A model generated the notes under the pieces. The model was not told the origin of the DNA, did no database searches, and saw only the letters and a program-made list of their open reading frames with translations. A stretch of 64,000 nt of DNA, from the NCBI GenBank assembly GCA_947650285.1, contig CANTFL010000233.1, forward strand, positions 62,001 to 126,000. Direction: 5' to 3'. Source of the stretch: Hyaloperonospora brassicae. Lineage: Eukaryota; Oomycota; Peronosporomycetes; Peronosporales; Peronosporaceae. Positions 49,061 through 58,508 of this stretch are shown here, one piece after another. Each line of letters starts with the position of its first letter. The stretch's first letter is position 1. The position numbers were made by a program, and so were the translations under genes.

Positions 49061-49260
49061 GGTTCCGTCAAAATCGACCCGAGCGGTACAAGCGACCAGG
49101 TTGGGAAGCGAAAGCAGAAGTTCGGAGTCGAATTCAATTGGATCGAAAGATGACGTGGACTATCGCAAGGTTTTTGCGACCACCGTTTCCACTCCAGTGA
49201 CGTTAAACCAAGAATATCGCATGTCCTATGAGGAATCTGATCGGGTGGAGTTACGTGATC

Positions 49261-49620
49261 ACGGAGAATGATCAAAACCGTGCACTAACTGCGGATCGAT
49301 CAAGCACAATGACCGCGGTTGTTTGAAGCGATTGACTTTCCAGAAGTGCGGCCGTAAAGGGTATCCATCGGACAAGTGTTTTTACGCGTGTGAAGCTTGT
49401 AAAAATGTGCACGAGCGTGGCAAATGCCATTTGTAAAAAAAATCTACAATCTGATGCGCAAGTGGTATGTGCCCACTAAGCACGCAGGAATGTTTCCGTC
49501 CAAGTCGGAGGAGATGTTAAACTAGGACGCTTGCCAGGATGAAATCTGGTACGAGCCGAGCGTTCTAGGCTGTGCATACATGCATTCGTTGAGAAAAAAG
49601 TGAATAATCGAGAAGATAAA
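49261..49620 (+). pseudogene. Gag nucleocapsid with mutated zinc knuckle
   Basis: The knuckle position (49338-49379) reads FQKCGRKGYPSDKC, where the minus copy has CQKCGRKGHPAVKC. The first Cys is Phe and the His is Tyr, each explained by one base change, so zinc binding is lost. The second cluster CEACKNVHERGKC is kept. The tail runs to WYVPTKHAGMFPSKSEEM and DEIWYEPSVLGC, as in the other copy. A frameshift lies near 49440. Confidence 0.65.
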
Positions 49621-49722
49621 GGTCAGGCCGAGCCGATCGCTAATACACGTATTGATTCAACTTGTGTCCCGGCGATTTCAAGTGTGTAACGAATTGATGA
49701 ATACACCCGATCAGCCATAAAG

Positions 49723-50268
49723 ATGGAGCTCGATCTCGCACCAGGAGAATCACGTAATTATTGTAAATACCAAACCCCTGGAAGGTGGTTCAAGCAGGCT
49801 AAAGCGGTTGGCAAGATAAGTAATGAAAAGACCACTTTGCTGTTTGATTCCGGTGCTGAAGTGTCAATCATCGACACCACCTTTTCTCGTAAGTTAGGGT
49901 GCATGATCGACGAAAATTAGACTCAAGAATATGTCGGCATAGGTTAAAACACATACATGACAATTGGCCGCACGAAGATCAAGATTACATTGGACGGCTC
50001 AGTAGTGCATTATTTTGACGTATGGGTCGGTGATCAATTCGGTCAAGAGGCTATACTGGGTATAGATTTCATGGTTCCGGTGGGGATTCGCTTCGATCTA
50101 GCGGGCGGAAAGCTATGTCTACCCGATGAAGTCCTCATTGGTCTAGCGGGGCGCAAGCCACTTTATAGATCGACCATTCAAGCGATCAATCTGAATGATC
50201 AACACGTGGTGATACCGGCCGGCAAACCAACAGAAGTGAGAATAGGTATCGCGCCGCCAAAAGCTTAA
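49723..50268 (+). pseudogene. Aspartic protease of the plus Chronos copy
   Basis: TPGRWFKQAKAVGKISNEK is followed by TLLFDSGAEVSIIDTTFSRK, with the D-S-G active site intact. A stop at 49918 separates it from the second half (49957-50268), which has the flap and dimer parts QEAILGIDFMVPVGIRFDLA and RKPLYRSTIQAINLNDQHVV. Retropepsins cleave the Gag-Pol polyprotein. The layout and break point match the minus copy, so the interruption may partly be an old shared change. Confidence 0.7.
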
Positions 50269-51429
50269 CTGTGGGTAAGACGAGACGTAGAGTGGGGACC
50301 AACTGTGACTACCGGTCCTGGCAGGATCAACTACCTACAGCTCACAAACCTATGTGATGGCGAGATGATTTTACGCTGGGGAACTACATTAGGGCTGTGG
50401 ATGGTAGTGGACACGATACCCTGATCGCAGGGGTACGTGTCTGTGGGGTCGCGACGTCATAACGAGTGACAGACGTTAGCGTTCGAGGCTACAACTGATC
50501 GAGTAGAAATCTCTAGCTCGCAACGTATGAAGGGCCATTAGTTGACCAGTCAGCGATCATATCCTACGCAGAAATAGATTTTAAAACGCCAAGAAGATGA
50601 GGCAGAAAAAGAGGCGAACGACTGTAGTGCTGACAAGTTACAACCTGATCAAAACGTTATTGTTAAAGATTTGATGCACTACATAGACTAGATTTAACGC
50701 AATGATCGCGCCATGAAGAGTGATCAGAGATCGATCAAGGTACTTGTGACGGACCATACAAATGACGAGACGCAAGACATTGAGTGTGTGCAAACCATAA
50801 CAAAGAAATCTAGCATAGTGGTGACGCCGACCGTGAAAGGGGGATCGATTGAGAGGAGTCCGATCGGGTGTAGAGACGATATGTCGATCAGCCAGACGCG
50901 ATCTCTACCATGGATGTTGATGGACAAAAACAGTCCAGAAATTAGTCTGACGAGATCGCGAGAGACACAGAAGAGCGGTGTATGCAGCCCGAGGAAGATG
51001 TGTGTCTACAAACGAAAGGTTCTTCGTTGATTTCTACGACCCAAGGGTGTAGGAGGGGTGATCAGTCACAAGATCGGCATGAGGAGCCAAAACCTGAAGA
51101 AAAAATGGTCGACGCAAAAGATATCGGGCGAGGTATCAGCGATTTCGCTGCAAGGAAAGTCCCGTTGTCGGACAGACGGGAGTGCGATCAGATATTGTGA
51201 GTTACAGGAAAAGTCCAGTTGACTGGTGAAACGGAATGACGTCGTGGTGATCGGAGAAGAAAAGACGGGGGTGGAACCGCTTACCGAGGCGACGTACAGT
51301 AACGAAAGTGGAGAGTTGTATGCTGAGAATTTCGATCAGCACATGGCGATCCTGTTGGAAGTTGTTACACCGACGGCCGAGATATCTTTAGAGGACATTC
51401 AAGTGGGCGACCCAGGAGATCCCCTGTAG
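50269..51429 (+). pseudogene. Pol spacer between protease and RT
   Basis: Several short frames with charged, GATC-derived residues (Asp-Arg-Ser runs). The only conserved piece is 51226-51429, with SNESGELYAENFDQHMAILL and VVTPTAEISLEDIQVGDPGD, matching the minus copy at 13073-13333. No enzymatic motif is visible in this part. A stop (TAG at about 51427) separates it from RT. Confidence 0.55.
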
Positions 51430-52534
51430 AGTGATCAAGAGAAGTTGCGACACCTAATATGGACGAATCGCTATATGCTAATCGGCAAAGGTAATGCCCT
51501 ACCCCCTGCGTCTCGTGGAGCGGTCTGTGATATTGATGTCGGAGGCGCTAACCCGATCGCACAGAGGTTGCGAACGGTCGCTCTCAAATTTCGCGAGAAG
51601 CTAGCTGATCTGATCAAGGGACTATTGACGGCGCAGATGATTCGCCCGTCTACTTCCCCGTGGGCATCACCGTTCGTGGTGATCATAAAGCAGAATAGAG
51701 AAGATATTCAATTATGCATCGACTATAGACGAGCAAATCAGCTGACGAGATTGATGGTTTACCCCATGCCTTTGATCAGCGACTTGCTGCAGGATATGGA
51801 TAAAGCCATGTAGTCCTGTTCCTTAGACATGGCAAGTGGTTTTTGGGTGGTGAAAATGACGGAGCGAGCCAGAGGAAATTCGGCGTTTATTACACCATCA
51901 GGCCTGTTTGAAAGGCTAAGGATGCCGCTTGGATTGAAGAACGCACCGCACATATACCAACGACTGATCGACAATGTGTTATAAGGATATTTGAAGATTG
52001 GTAAACGTCCAACTACGATCAATTCGGGATCACCAGATCTTATCGATGTGTTTACCGATGAGGAACCGACTTCTGACATGAAGGCGTCGGTCCTTGGTCG
52101 AAGGTCATACATCGACGATATACTAATACTGGCCTCGTCGTGGTAAATACTCTACCGCAAAGTGGAACGATTGTTGAACGCGTGTAATCAATGGAAATTA
52201 ATGATAAGTTTGGCTAAGAGATTCTGGGGACGACGCAAGGTATACTACCTGGGTCATAAAGTGTCTTTGTCTAGATTTGAAGCAAACCCAAAGGATCTAA
52301 GATCATTGGTAAACATATCATTTCTTCGCTCCTCACGATCGATGCAATCGTTTCTGGGGAGCCTCAACTATTACAGCCAATTTATCGAAGACTTTTCAGT
52401 GTACGCCTCAGTACTGTACGAATTACGAGAAGCCGATTTCCTTGAGATCCGTCGAGCGTATGGCGACCCAACGACAGCAGAGGTTGCTGGGCGAAGTCGG
52501 CTGTGTCATACTGCCCATAAAGACTATCAGAAAT
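51430..52534 (+). pseudogene. Reverse transcriptase of the plus Chronos copy
   Basis: Order of motifs: KLADLIKGLLTAQMIRPSTS then PWASPFVVIIKQ; LCIDYRRANQLT; YPMPLISDLLQDMDKAM; a TAG at about 51811 where Trp is expected; CSLDMASGFWVVKMTERARG; LRMPLGLKNAPHIYQRLIDN; then the catalytic YIDD at 52108-52119 in RSYIDDILILASSW. An insert of about 35 residues before YIDD (GKRPTTINSGSPDLIDV region) is typical of oomycete relatives, from memory. The thumb follows: WGRRKVYYLGHKVSLSRFEA, QSFLGSLNYYSQFIEDFSVY. The catalytic aspartates are intact, but at least three stops break the frame. Confidence 0.8.
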
Positions 52535-52711
52535 TGCACCCAATCCCTGGTGATGATCGGAATTGCATCCGATTCTGGGGGCGATCAGAAATTGCACCTA
52601 ATCCCTGGTGATGATCCAAATTGCATCCGATTGCTGAGGGCGATCAGGAATCACACCCAATCGCTGAGGGCGATCGGGAAATGCACCTAATTGATGAGGG
52701 CGATCAGGATC
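52535..52711 (+). repeat. In-frame minisatellite between RT and RNase H
   Basis: Six units: three of 29 bp (starting 52535, 52564, 52593) and three of 30 bp (starting 52622, 52652, 52682), with consensus like TGCACCCAATCGCTGAGGGC plus GATCAGGAAT. The total is 177 bp, divisible by three, so the frame before and after is the same. The last units encode ten-residue repeats HPIAEGDQES, HPIAEGDREM, HLIDEGDQDP. One TGA occurs at 52609. The minus copy is truncated before this point, so it cannot be compared. Confidence 0.8.
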
Positions 52712-53280
52712 CGGAAGGCAGGAGTCTCTGGGAGAAAGTAGCGATCGCGTTCACTTTCTTGAAACAGAAGATAGCGACTATACCCATTTCAAAACACTTT
52801 GACCCGGATCAACCGCCAGTAATTGTGGTGCTACGCCATCAAGTGGGCTGTGTCGGCGGTATTGCTGCAGATACATGAGGAGGTGTATTGGCCGGTCACT
52901 TTTTCAAGCCGTAAACTGAAACCCAACAAAATAAATTATGTCATGGTGGAGAAGGAGGTGCTATCATTGCTAAGGATGCTGGATATATGCTATACCATGC
53001 TGGTGTCTCGTGAAATCACCGTGCTGACGCGTTATTCAACCTTAGTCTGGTTGTTACAATCTTCCGGTCTCAATGGGAGATTAGGACGATGGGCTGCATT
53101 GTTATCAAACTGGACACTGGAGATTCATCGATGTGAGAAGGGTGAAGATAAGATACTGATCACTATGGCAGCAAGTGTAAACCCTCGACAGGAGGTGCAT
53201 GAGATGTTGATCACGATTGCGCCAAATAAACAACCACGACGAACGATCAGTATGCCTCCACTTTGGGTCGAAGAGGAAGA
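52712..53280 (+). pseudogene. RT-linked RNase H of the plus Chronos copy
   Basis: The frame reads AIAFTFLKQKIATIPISKHF then DPDQPPVIVVL. A frameshift near 52826 restores WAVSAVLLQIHEEVYWPVTF, SSRKLKPNKINYVMVEKEVL and LLQSSGLNGRLGRWAALLSN. This is the usual Gypsy RNase H position and pattern, which removes RNA from the RNA-DNA hybrid. The domain is followed within 150 bp by a second, different RNase H. Confidence 0.7.
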
Positions 53281-53740
53281 AAATCTCTGGGTGGCTAGTT
53301 TTGATGGGTCTGCTAGAGTGAAGAGAAAGTTCGGAGCATGCAGCGCGATCGTAGGGAGATTATTAATTGAAAGGTTGTGGCCTTTGCATCTGAGTTCGTC
53401 CCTGATCTAACTGTCAACGAAGCAGAGTATAGAAGAATGCTTCTATATTTTGAGTTATTGACTGATCGGACCTAGGGAATCATATGTGGAGATTCAAATT
53501 TAGTCATCAGTCTAATGCGTGGAGAGATCGATTGCAAGGTGCCAGGTCTACAACTGCTGAGACATAAAGCGATGGAAAAACTCCGATCGTGGCCCACACA
53601 TAATTTCTTACATGTGAAACGCGATTGGAACGCAAGCGCAGATCGATTGGCAAGTGAAGCTCTGCGGAAAGAGAAAGGTGGGATAGTGATGGATGACCAA
53701 GATCTAGTGACTCTAAATCGGCTAGATGAGTTCCTGTAAC
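53281..53740 (+). pseudogene. Second (plant/archaeal-type) RNase H
   Basis: This is an extra RNase H unlike the RT-linked one. It has WVASFDGSARVKRKFGACSA (first Asp in F-D-G-S), then after a one-base frameshift near 53375 VNEAEYRRMLLYFELLTD (catalytic Glu), then GDSNLVISLMRGEIDCK (second Asp), and finally VKRDWNASADRLASEALRKE (last Asp in S-A-D-R-L-A). All four catalytic acids are still present across the broken frame. Extra aRNH-type domains are known in oomycete Chronos and Archon elements and in plant Tat elements. One stop is at about 53475. Confidence 0.75.
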
Positions 53741-54770
53741 CCTGCAAGACGAATCAGAGGTTTCGGGTAGCTGCTATTACCCGTGCTGCCGCACGACAAC
53801 GCCATTCGCCACAACTTTTTCAAGATGAGATCGCACAACAGACACGAATCGAACGGATCAAACCAGCGCAGGATGAAGAGAGTTGGATCTTTAACCTGAA
53901 GATCTATATGACTGGAGACGTATCTACGATTGCATCAGCGGGTGCAAAACTATGTGCCTTGATCGCGCCGGACTATGAGGTCGATCAGGACATGTTGTTG
54001 CTCTTTTGTTCCGGATCCGATAAAAGTCAGAAGATCGCGTAGAGATGGGCCGGTTGGTTATCCAGGAGCTGTTGCAGCAGGATTTTAACATTATTATCAT
54101 ACCAGTTTGGAGGGCGGCCACCAGGGTATAAGTCGAACTTACCAGAGGATCAGGGCGAAGTGCCACTATAGAGGTTTAAACGAAGTGTGCAACGGTATGT
54201 GGGATAGTGTGTGGACTATGAGATAGGTAAAGGCCGATCCTGCGATCGAAGTGGCTCGCCGGGTAACGTAAAAGCGACGTACCCTTTTCAGATTCTAGCG
54301 ATGGATCATAACCCTTCTTAGCCGCGATTGTTCAAAGGTAACACAGAGTTGTTGATCTGGGCCGACCTGTTCTATGGATATGTGGTTGTGAAGGCGAGTG
54401 CATCTCGGACCGCACAAATAATCGCGGAAAATTAAGAAGAATTTGTATTCAGAAGGTTTGGCGCAAGTGAAGCAATTCGTCACGACTGAGGTCCAGGATT
54501 CATGTCTAATTTCTTTCGGACGTTTAATCGGATCGTGGTCCAGAAACAACGAGCTACTATGGCTTATAGGCCACAAGCAAACGGCACAGCAGAGCGCATG
54601 GTGCAGACGTTCACTAGAGCGATCAAGATGTATGTGTCGGACGAGAGCCAGAGAGATTGGGATGACTATGCCGAAAGATTGACATACGCAATCAACACCG
54701 CACATGATCGTATTCGCGGTGGCACCCCATTTTTTTGATTCACGGTTGAGACCCCCGATCAACATTGATG
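53741..54770 (+). pseudogene. Integrase catalytic domain of the plus Chronos copy
   Basis: Core motifs: ATYPFQILAMDHNPS (first Asp), LLIWADLFYGYVVVKASASR, RRFGASEAIRHD (second Asp), a TGA, then GPGFMSNFFRTFNRIVVQKQ, ATMAYRPQANGTAERMVQTF (Glu). The spacing from second Asp to Glu is 35 residues, the D-D-35-E rule of integrases. The end is DWDDYAERLTYAINTAHDRI. The N-terminal zinc module is degraded (CVDYEIGKG near 54210). Integrase inserts element cDNA into host DNA. The frame has about six stops. Confidence 0.75.
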
Positions 54771-55199
54771 CCACGTTGCCTCTAGAGAGTACTGCGTCGC
54801 GAGATCGAGATCCATGACGATGGCGGTTTGGTATACAACGCCATTATTAAAGGGCGAGAGCGACGGTGAAGAGTCGACTGAAGGAAGAAATTCAAGATCG
54901 CGCTGATCAGCATAATCAGGATCGCGATCTGCTGGACATATGTAGCGGAACGCAAGTATGGCTATATTCGGATCGCGTGACGGAGGAATACGATCGGAAA
55001 CTGGCACATATTTGGCACGGACCGTTCCGAGAGATCGACAAGTGCGGGGATCACGCGGTGAGATTGGAAATAGTAGGTAGGCCCTACCAAGTCTTCCCAA
55101 TGATTCACGTGTCGAAACTGAAAGTCGTACGACAGTTTCCGGATCGATCGATGGAACAACTGAGAATAAGCGAAGCGGATCGAGTTTATTTTTGACCAA
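54771..55199 (+). pseudogene. Integrase C-terminal GPY/F module
   Basis: The 54866-55195 frame includes SGTQVWLYSDRVTEEYDRKL, HIWHGPFREIDKCGDHAVRL, and RPYQVFPMIHVSKLKVVRQF. This is the G-P-Y/F block that follows Gypsy integrase cores and helps bind DNA. The preceding 95 bp are frame-broken. Confidence 0.7.
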
Positions 55200-55440
55200 G
55201 CTACTAAAAGACAGTTAGGTAGGCGATCTGGCAGAAGACGAGTTCGACGTGGAGAGAATAACGGACATGCGATCAGGACGGCGGACACGCTATGGCAGGG
55301 TGCACCGACAGTTCAAAGTCTATTGGAAAGGATATGGTGATCCGTCGTTGGCGGACGAAGCCGACTTGAACAGTGGAGCGTCGATATAAGAATGGGATCG
55401 TGATCGTGTTCAAAGAATCGGATTGAAGTGATGCGGTCGC
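55200..55440 (+). pseudogene. C-terminal chromodomain
   Basis: Translating from about 55234 gives EFDVERITDMRSGRRTRYG, then HRQFKVYWKGYGDPS and LADEADLNSGASI. The three aromatic positions that usually form the methyl-lysine cage are present (Phe in EFDV, Trp and Tyr in YWKGY). The later Trp of the S-W-V-D motif is Leu (TTG). Chromodomains at the end of Gypsy integrases steer insertion to particular chromatin. A TAA near 55388 cuts the final helix. Confidence 0.7.
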
Positions 55441-55899
55441 ACGAAGAGGGGAATGCTGGTGGGAGGGTCAGGTCGTTGACTTGAGGTCACATACAGGAAG
55501 ATGGTATGGGAAGGTGGAAAGGCGGTAGATGTTGTGAGTATGGCAATCGAAGGTTTAACGACGTGATAGAGCAGCTGAAAGTCTGGCAGCATGTTCGATC
55601 TTCAGGGATCAGCATCGGTGAATCTGATCACGGTGATCAGATTGTTAAATCTTTGATCGCGAGCTATCTGGATGGTGGTAGATCTGATCTTGGTGATTAG
55701 ATCGGTGGACTTTGAATCGCAAGCGATGGGAACTGTATATAACCTGATTGAGCATGGATAAAGAGAAGAAGGAGATAGGAGACGATTTCAACAATGTATT
55801 ACGAAGATTAAACGAAAGAGATAATTGATCTTAACACGAAGTTCTGACCAAGCGAAAAGATAAGTGCGCAGTCATATCGACACTGTGTGGCGACTAACG
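55441..55899 (+). other. Post-pol untranslated stretch of the Chronos element
   Basis: No coding pattern. It contains near-repeats of GATCAGATTGTTAAATC-type sequence at 55625-55710. It lies between the chromodomain stop and the 3' LTR, where the polypurine tract should be; AAGAGAAGAAGGAGATAGGA at about 55760 is a purine-rich candidate for it. Confidence 0.4.
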
Positions 55900-57070
55900 G
55901 CGCAGCGGACGACTTTGGTAAAGCGTCTATGTAAATTCGCTGTAGAGTAAGTGATCACATTCCAGTTATGTCCGAGCCAGTTAACGGTCGGATTCCCGGC
56001 CCTACATCTGATTAGATCACGTCCATTGGATAGTCAGACTAAAATGGATATCAGATTGGGCAAGTTGGGACCTGCGATCTCGGGTCAAGGTATGAGGCGG
56101 AAGGTAACGTTGGTGATCAGTCGATCAAGAAGGGAACCGCGATGAGAAAGTCAATTGCGATCTAGATGTCAATCGAGATCTTAATTTGTGATTTGTGATA
56201 GAGAACGTGATCAGTGATTAGGTATGTGATCGAGATTAAGTTTGTGATCGAGATCAGATTGGTGTGGAGTACACCATGTGATTCGCGATCAGCAAGGCGA
56301 TCACGATCAGGAAGCGATCGAGATCGTGATCAGTGATCAGGTAGGTGATCGCGATCAGACAAGTATATCAGGTATGGGCCACGCAAGTACAAGATCGCTA
56401 TCGTCTAGAGAGAGCGACATAAGGCAAACGATGTCCAAGACATGGGGATAGGGGTATGGTTATTGGGTTTGATTGGTTAACCTTAATCAGAGTTGAATTT
56501 TTTAAGAACACGTATCGAATTCTTCTTCGAAAGGACCATTGGCCACTCGACATTAAGAAAAGGTTTGCATTCTTTAATCAAGTGCTTTCCCTGGATTGTT
56601 TGGTTAGGGATCAAGATCTCTCAAACAACACCCCAACTGAGACTGGACGCAGAAAACCCTTTGAAGTTAAAGACCCAAGATCGCGGGACGGCCCAAGTGG
56701 TCATAGAGCTCGCGAATCAAGGTCCACATTTGAACAAGGCGATCTGTTACAGATTAAGGTGACTCATACCGAGCGCCCCACAAGCATTAAAGTAATCCTG
56801 TGACGAATTACACGAGCTCACGTCAACCCCGATCTTGGTGTGAAGATTTCCACACCGTGATCGAACCTCGGCCCCATCGCGAACACGGTCAAGTTTTCCA
56901 TTGACACGAGTCCACCTGGAAGAGTGCAACCCGCCCCACCGACGGGTACACAAGGTGAGGAAAGCAATTAAGAACACGGAATCGGAGTACCCCCTCCTTT
57001 AGTCGGTCGTCCGGGCGCCAGTGGAGTGTCGGGATCGACTCCTAAAAAGAGCGATCACTACCCCACCACA
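55900..57070 (+). mobile_element. 3' LTR of the plus Chronos copy
   Basis: The right part aligns with the other LTRs: GGGTTTGATTGGTTAACCTT at about 56465 (compare GGGTTTGGATTTGGTTGGTT at 11016), GGGACGGCCCAAGTGGTCA near 56687, and the proline-rich block 56867-57070 ending CCACCACA. The left boundary is uncertain because the U3 is very different, being replaced by a GATC-rich array. The coding-like block carries one TAA compared with the 5' copy. Confidence 0.65.
56101..56400. repeat. GATC-dense U3 array
   Basis: Counting by eye gives 18 GATC sites in 300 bp, many as GTGATCGAGATCAG or GCGATCACGATCAG-like words. It is loosely tandem with 12-16 bp spacing. It occupies the U3 of the Chronos 3' LTR, where the other LTR copies have their 15-bp arrays. 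Confidence 0.7.
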
Positions 57071-57827
57071 CCATCGCATTTGACTGCTGACCTTCCGTTA
57101 ACTAACTTAAATAATCCAGATGCCTCCACCGTGTACGAACTTCATGATTTAACCGATGGATGCCGGGGTCATCGCAGCGTATAAGCAGCGGTATCGCCGT
57201 TACCATCTGCAGAATGAGATCAACTGTGACAGACGTAGGGAAAGTTTTTGCATCTACACAGTCGACCAAATTACTTCTTTGCGCTGGTAGGTGGCTTCCT
57301 GAAACGAGTTTTAAGTCCTAATATTTACAAATGCTTTAGATACACGGTTTGTTTTACCTAATCGTTTATTCAAAGTGCAGTGTAGGTGGAAAGAAGTAGA
57401 GATGACGCAACGGAGGTCGAGGAGAAAAATTGAGCTGGATCCAGAGCTGATAACGCAGCTGAAGAAGCTGCGTGTTCGAGATCCCGTGAGTATTTTGGAG
57501 CTTCTCGATTTTATCGAAGAGGATGAGATTTCTCAGCCTGAGCCAGCCGACAACTAGATTCTAAGAGAGGTTTTGGAGGCAGATGATGAGGAGAAAAACA
57601 GTGAAGATCCGGCATTTTTCGCAGAATCATTTACCAAAACTTAGAGGATTGAGCTACTTTGTGACGCCTTCTCCCTGCTCGGCGTATCCCAGGAAAGTAA
57701 CCAAGCTACTTATCAAGTCTATCCCAATCTCCAGCTTGAACTTCGAAACTTATTCACCACCCAAACCACCCTCGACATGTGGTTCAGGTATTTTTTTATT
57801 CTATATACGAAAACAATTGCTCATTTT
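57071..57827 (+). pseudogene. Pogo-type transposase, C-terminal part
   Basis: The frame reads PMDAGVIAAYKQRYRRYHLQ from 57153, then VDQITSLRW to 57287. PMDAG is the block just after the L-P-P-N-T-T-S stretch in pogo/Tigger transposases. The same frame continues past stops to ELITQLKKLRVRDPVSILEL, then DDEEKNSEDPAFFAESF, and ends with TTQTTLDMWF near 57785, like the usual transposase tail. The left part (57071-57150, LTNLNNPDASTVYELHDL) looks like a degraded L-T-N-V...L-P-P-N-T-T-S region. This is the missing half of the transposase at 45.6-46.6 kb. Confidence 0.7.
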
Positions 57828-57959
57828 TAAAGTTATATTGCCCTGTTCGATCATGACTTAATATTTACAACTTAGCGGTCATAGATCGAGATCCGTGGAC
57901 GCGGAAATCGGTAACTTACTAGAGGTTATAACTTGTCGGGGGAAAGTTATCGAATGGAG

Positions 57960-58300
57960 ACTGTATATCAATCAACTCCACCACCAATTGCAGCTAGACA
58001 CGCGCGATGTGTGGTGATAGGATAGCCACACTTGTACTTCAATCTCGTAAGTAAGATCAAAAGAGGATTTTAGATAGATTTTGGTTATTAATTACAGGTC
58101 TACCTTTACTTTTTCTAGAGTCTTGTAGGCTCATAAACCTTTCTCTATATGTATACTGTACGTGAGGATTCAAGGTATCTACCTTCACTGTTTCATTGCA
58201 GCTAGATTGTATTGTGTACCTCGACGAAACAATCACATATGTTTTGTGCTTTTTATAATTTGTACTATACTGCAAATGTAAGAAACTAACATGAATGGTC
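57960..58300 (-). repeat. DNA-transposon-like 3' end, copy 2
   Basis: It starts with a hairpin (CCACCACCAATTGC at about 57976, then GCGATGTGTGGTG) and continues into a minus frame (58057-58275) ending SRKSKGRPVINNQNLSK. It is related to 35395-35811. A further minus frame at 58302-58508 (FILRMLTGDMMHEYKKRESN) may be the upstream part of the same transposase; a MULE is possible but not shown. Confidence 0.45.
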
Positions 58301-58508
58301 TTTAAATAGGTAGTAAATTCAATGCCGAAAAATGGAAAGCTGCTGGTGTGGTCCTTAGGCTTAAGGCTAGCTCCGCAGTACGCGGCAGTACTTCAGACAT
58401 ATTTAACATCTGTCCCCTTCTGTTGCTTTCTCTTTTTTTGTATTCATGCATCATGTCGCCAGTAAGCATTCGTAGTATAAACAACATTGGGCGATAATAA
58501 TTGACCAC

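Larger units (their letters stand above)
46682..57070 (+). mobile_element. Chronos-type Ty3/Gypsy retrotransposon (degenerate, nearly full)
   Basis: From left to right: a rearranged 5' LTR (46682-47178), gag, mutated zinc knuckle, aspartic protease, reverse transcriptase, RNase H, a second plant/archaeal-type RNase H, integrase with GPY/F module, chromodomain, and a 3' LTR ending CCACCACA at 57070. Oomycete Gypsy elements with both the extra RNase H and a chromodomain have been described as Chronos. Numerous stops and frameshifts run through the whole polyprotein. The flanks on both sides are parts of one pogo transposase. Confidence 0.85.

Noticed and set aside
46682..57070. RIP-like C-to-T mutation as the cause of all stops
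   Set aside because: Some stops fit C-to-T or G-to-A changes, but many lesions are indels or transversions, and I could not measure a dinucleotide bias.
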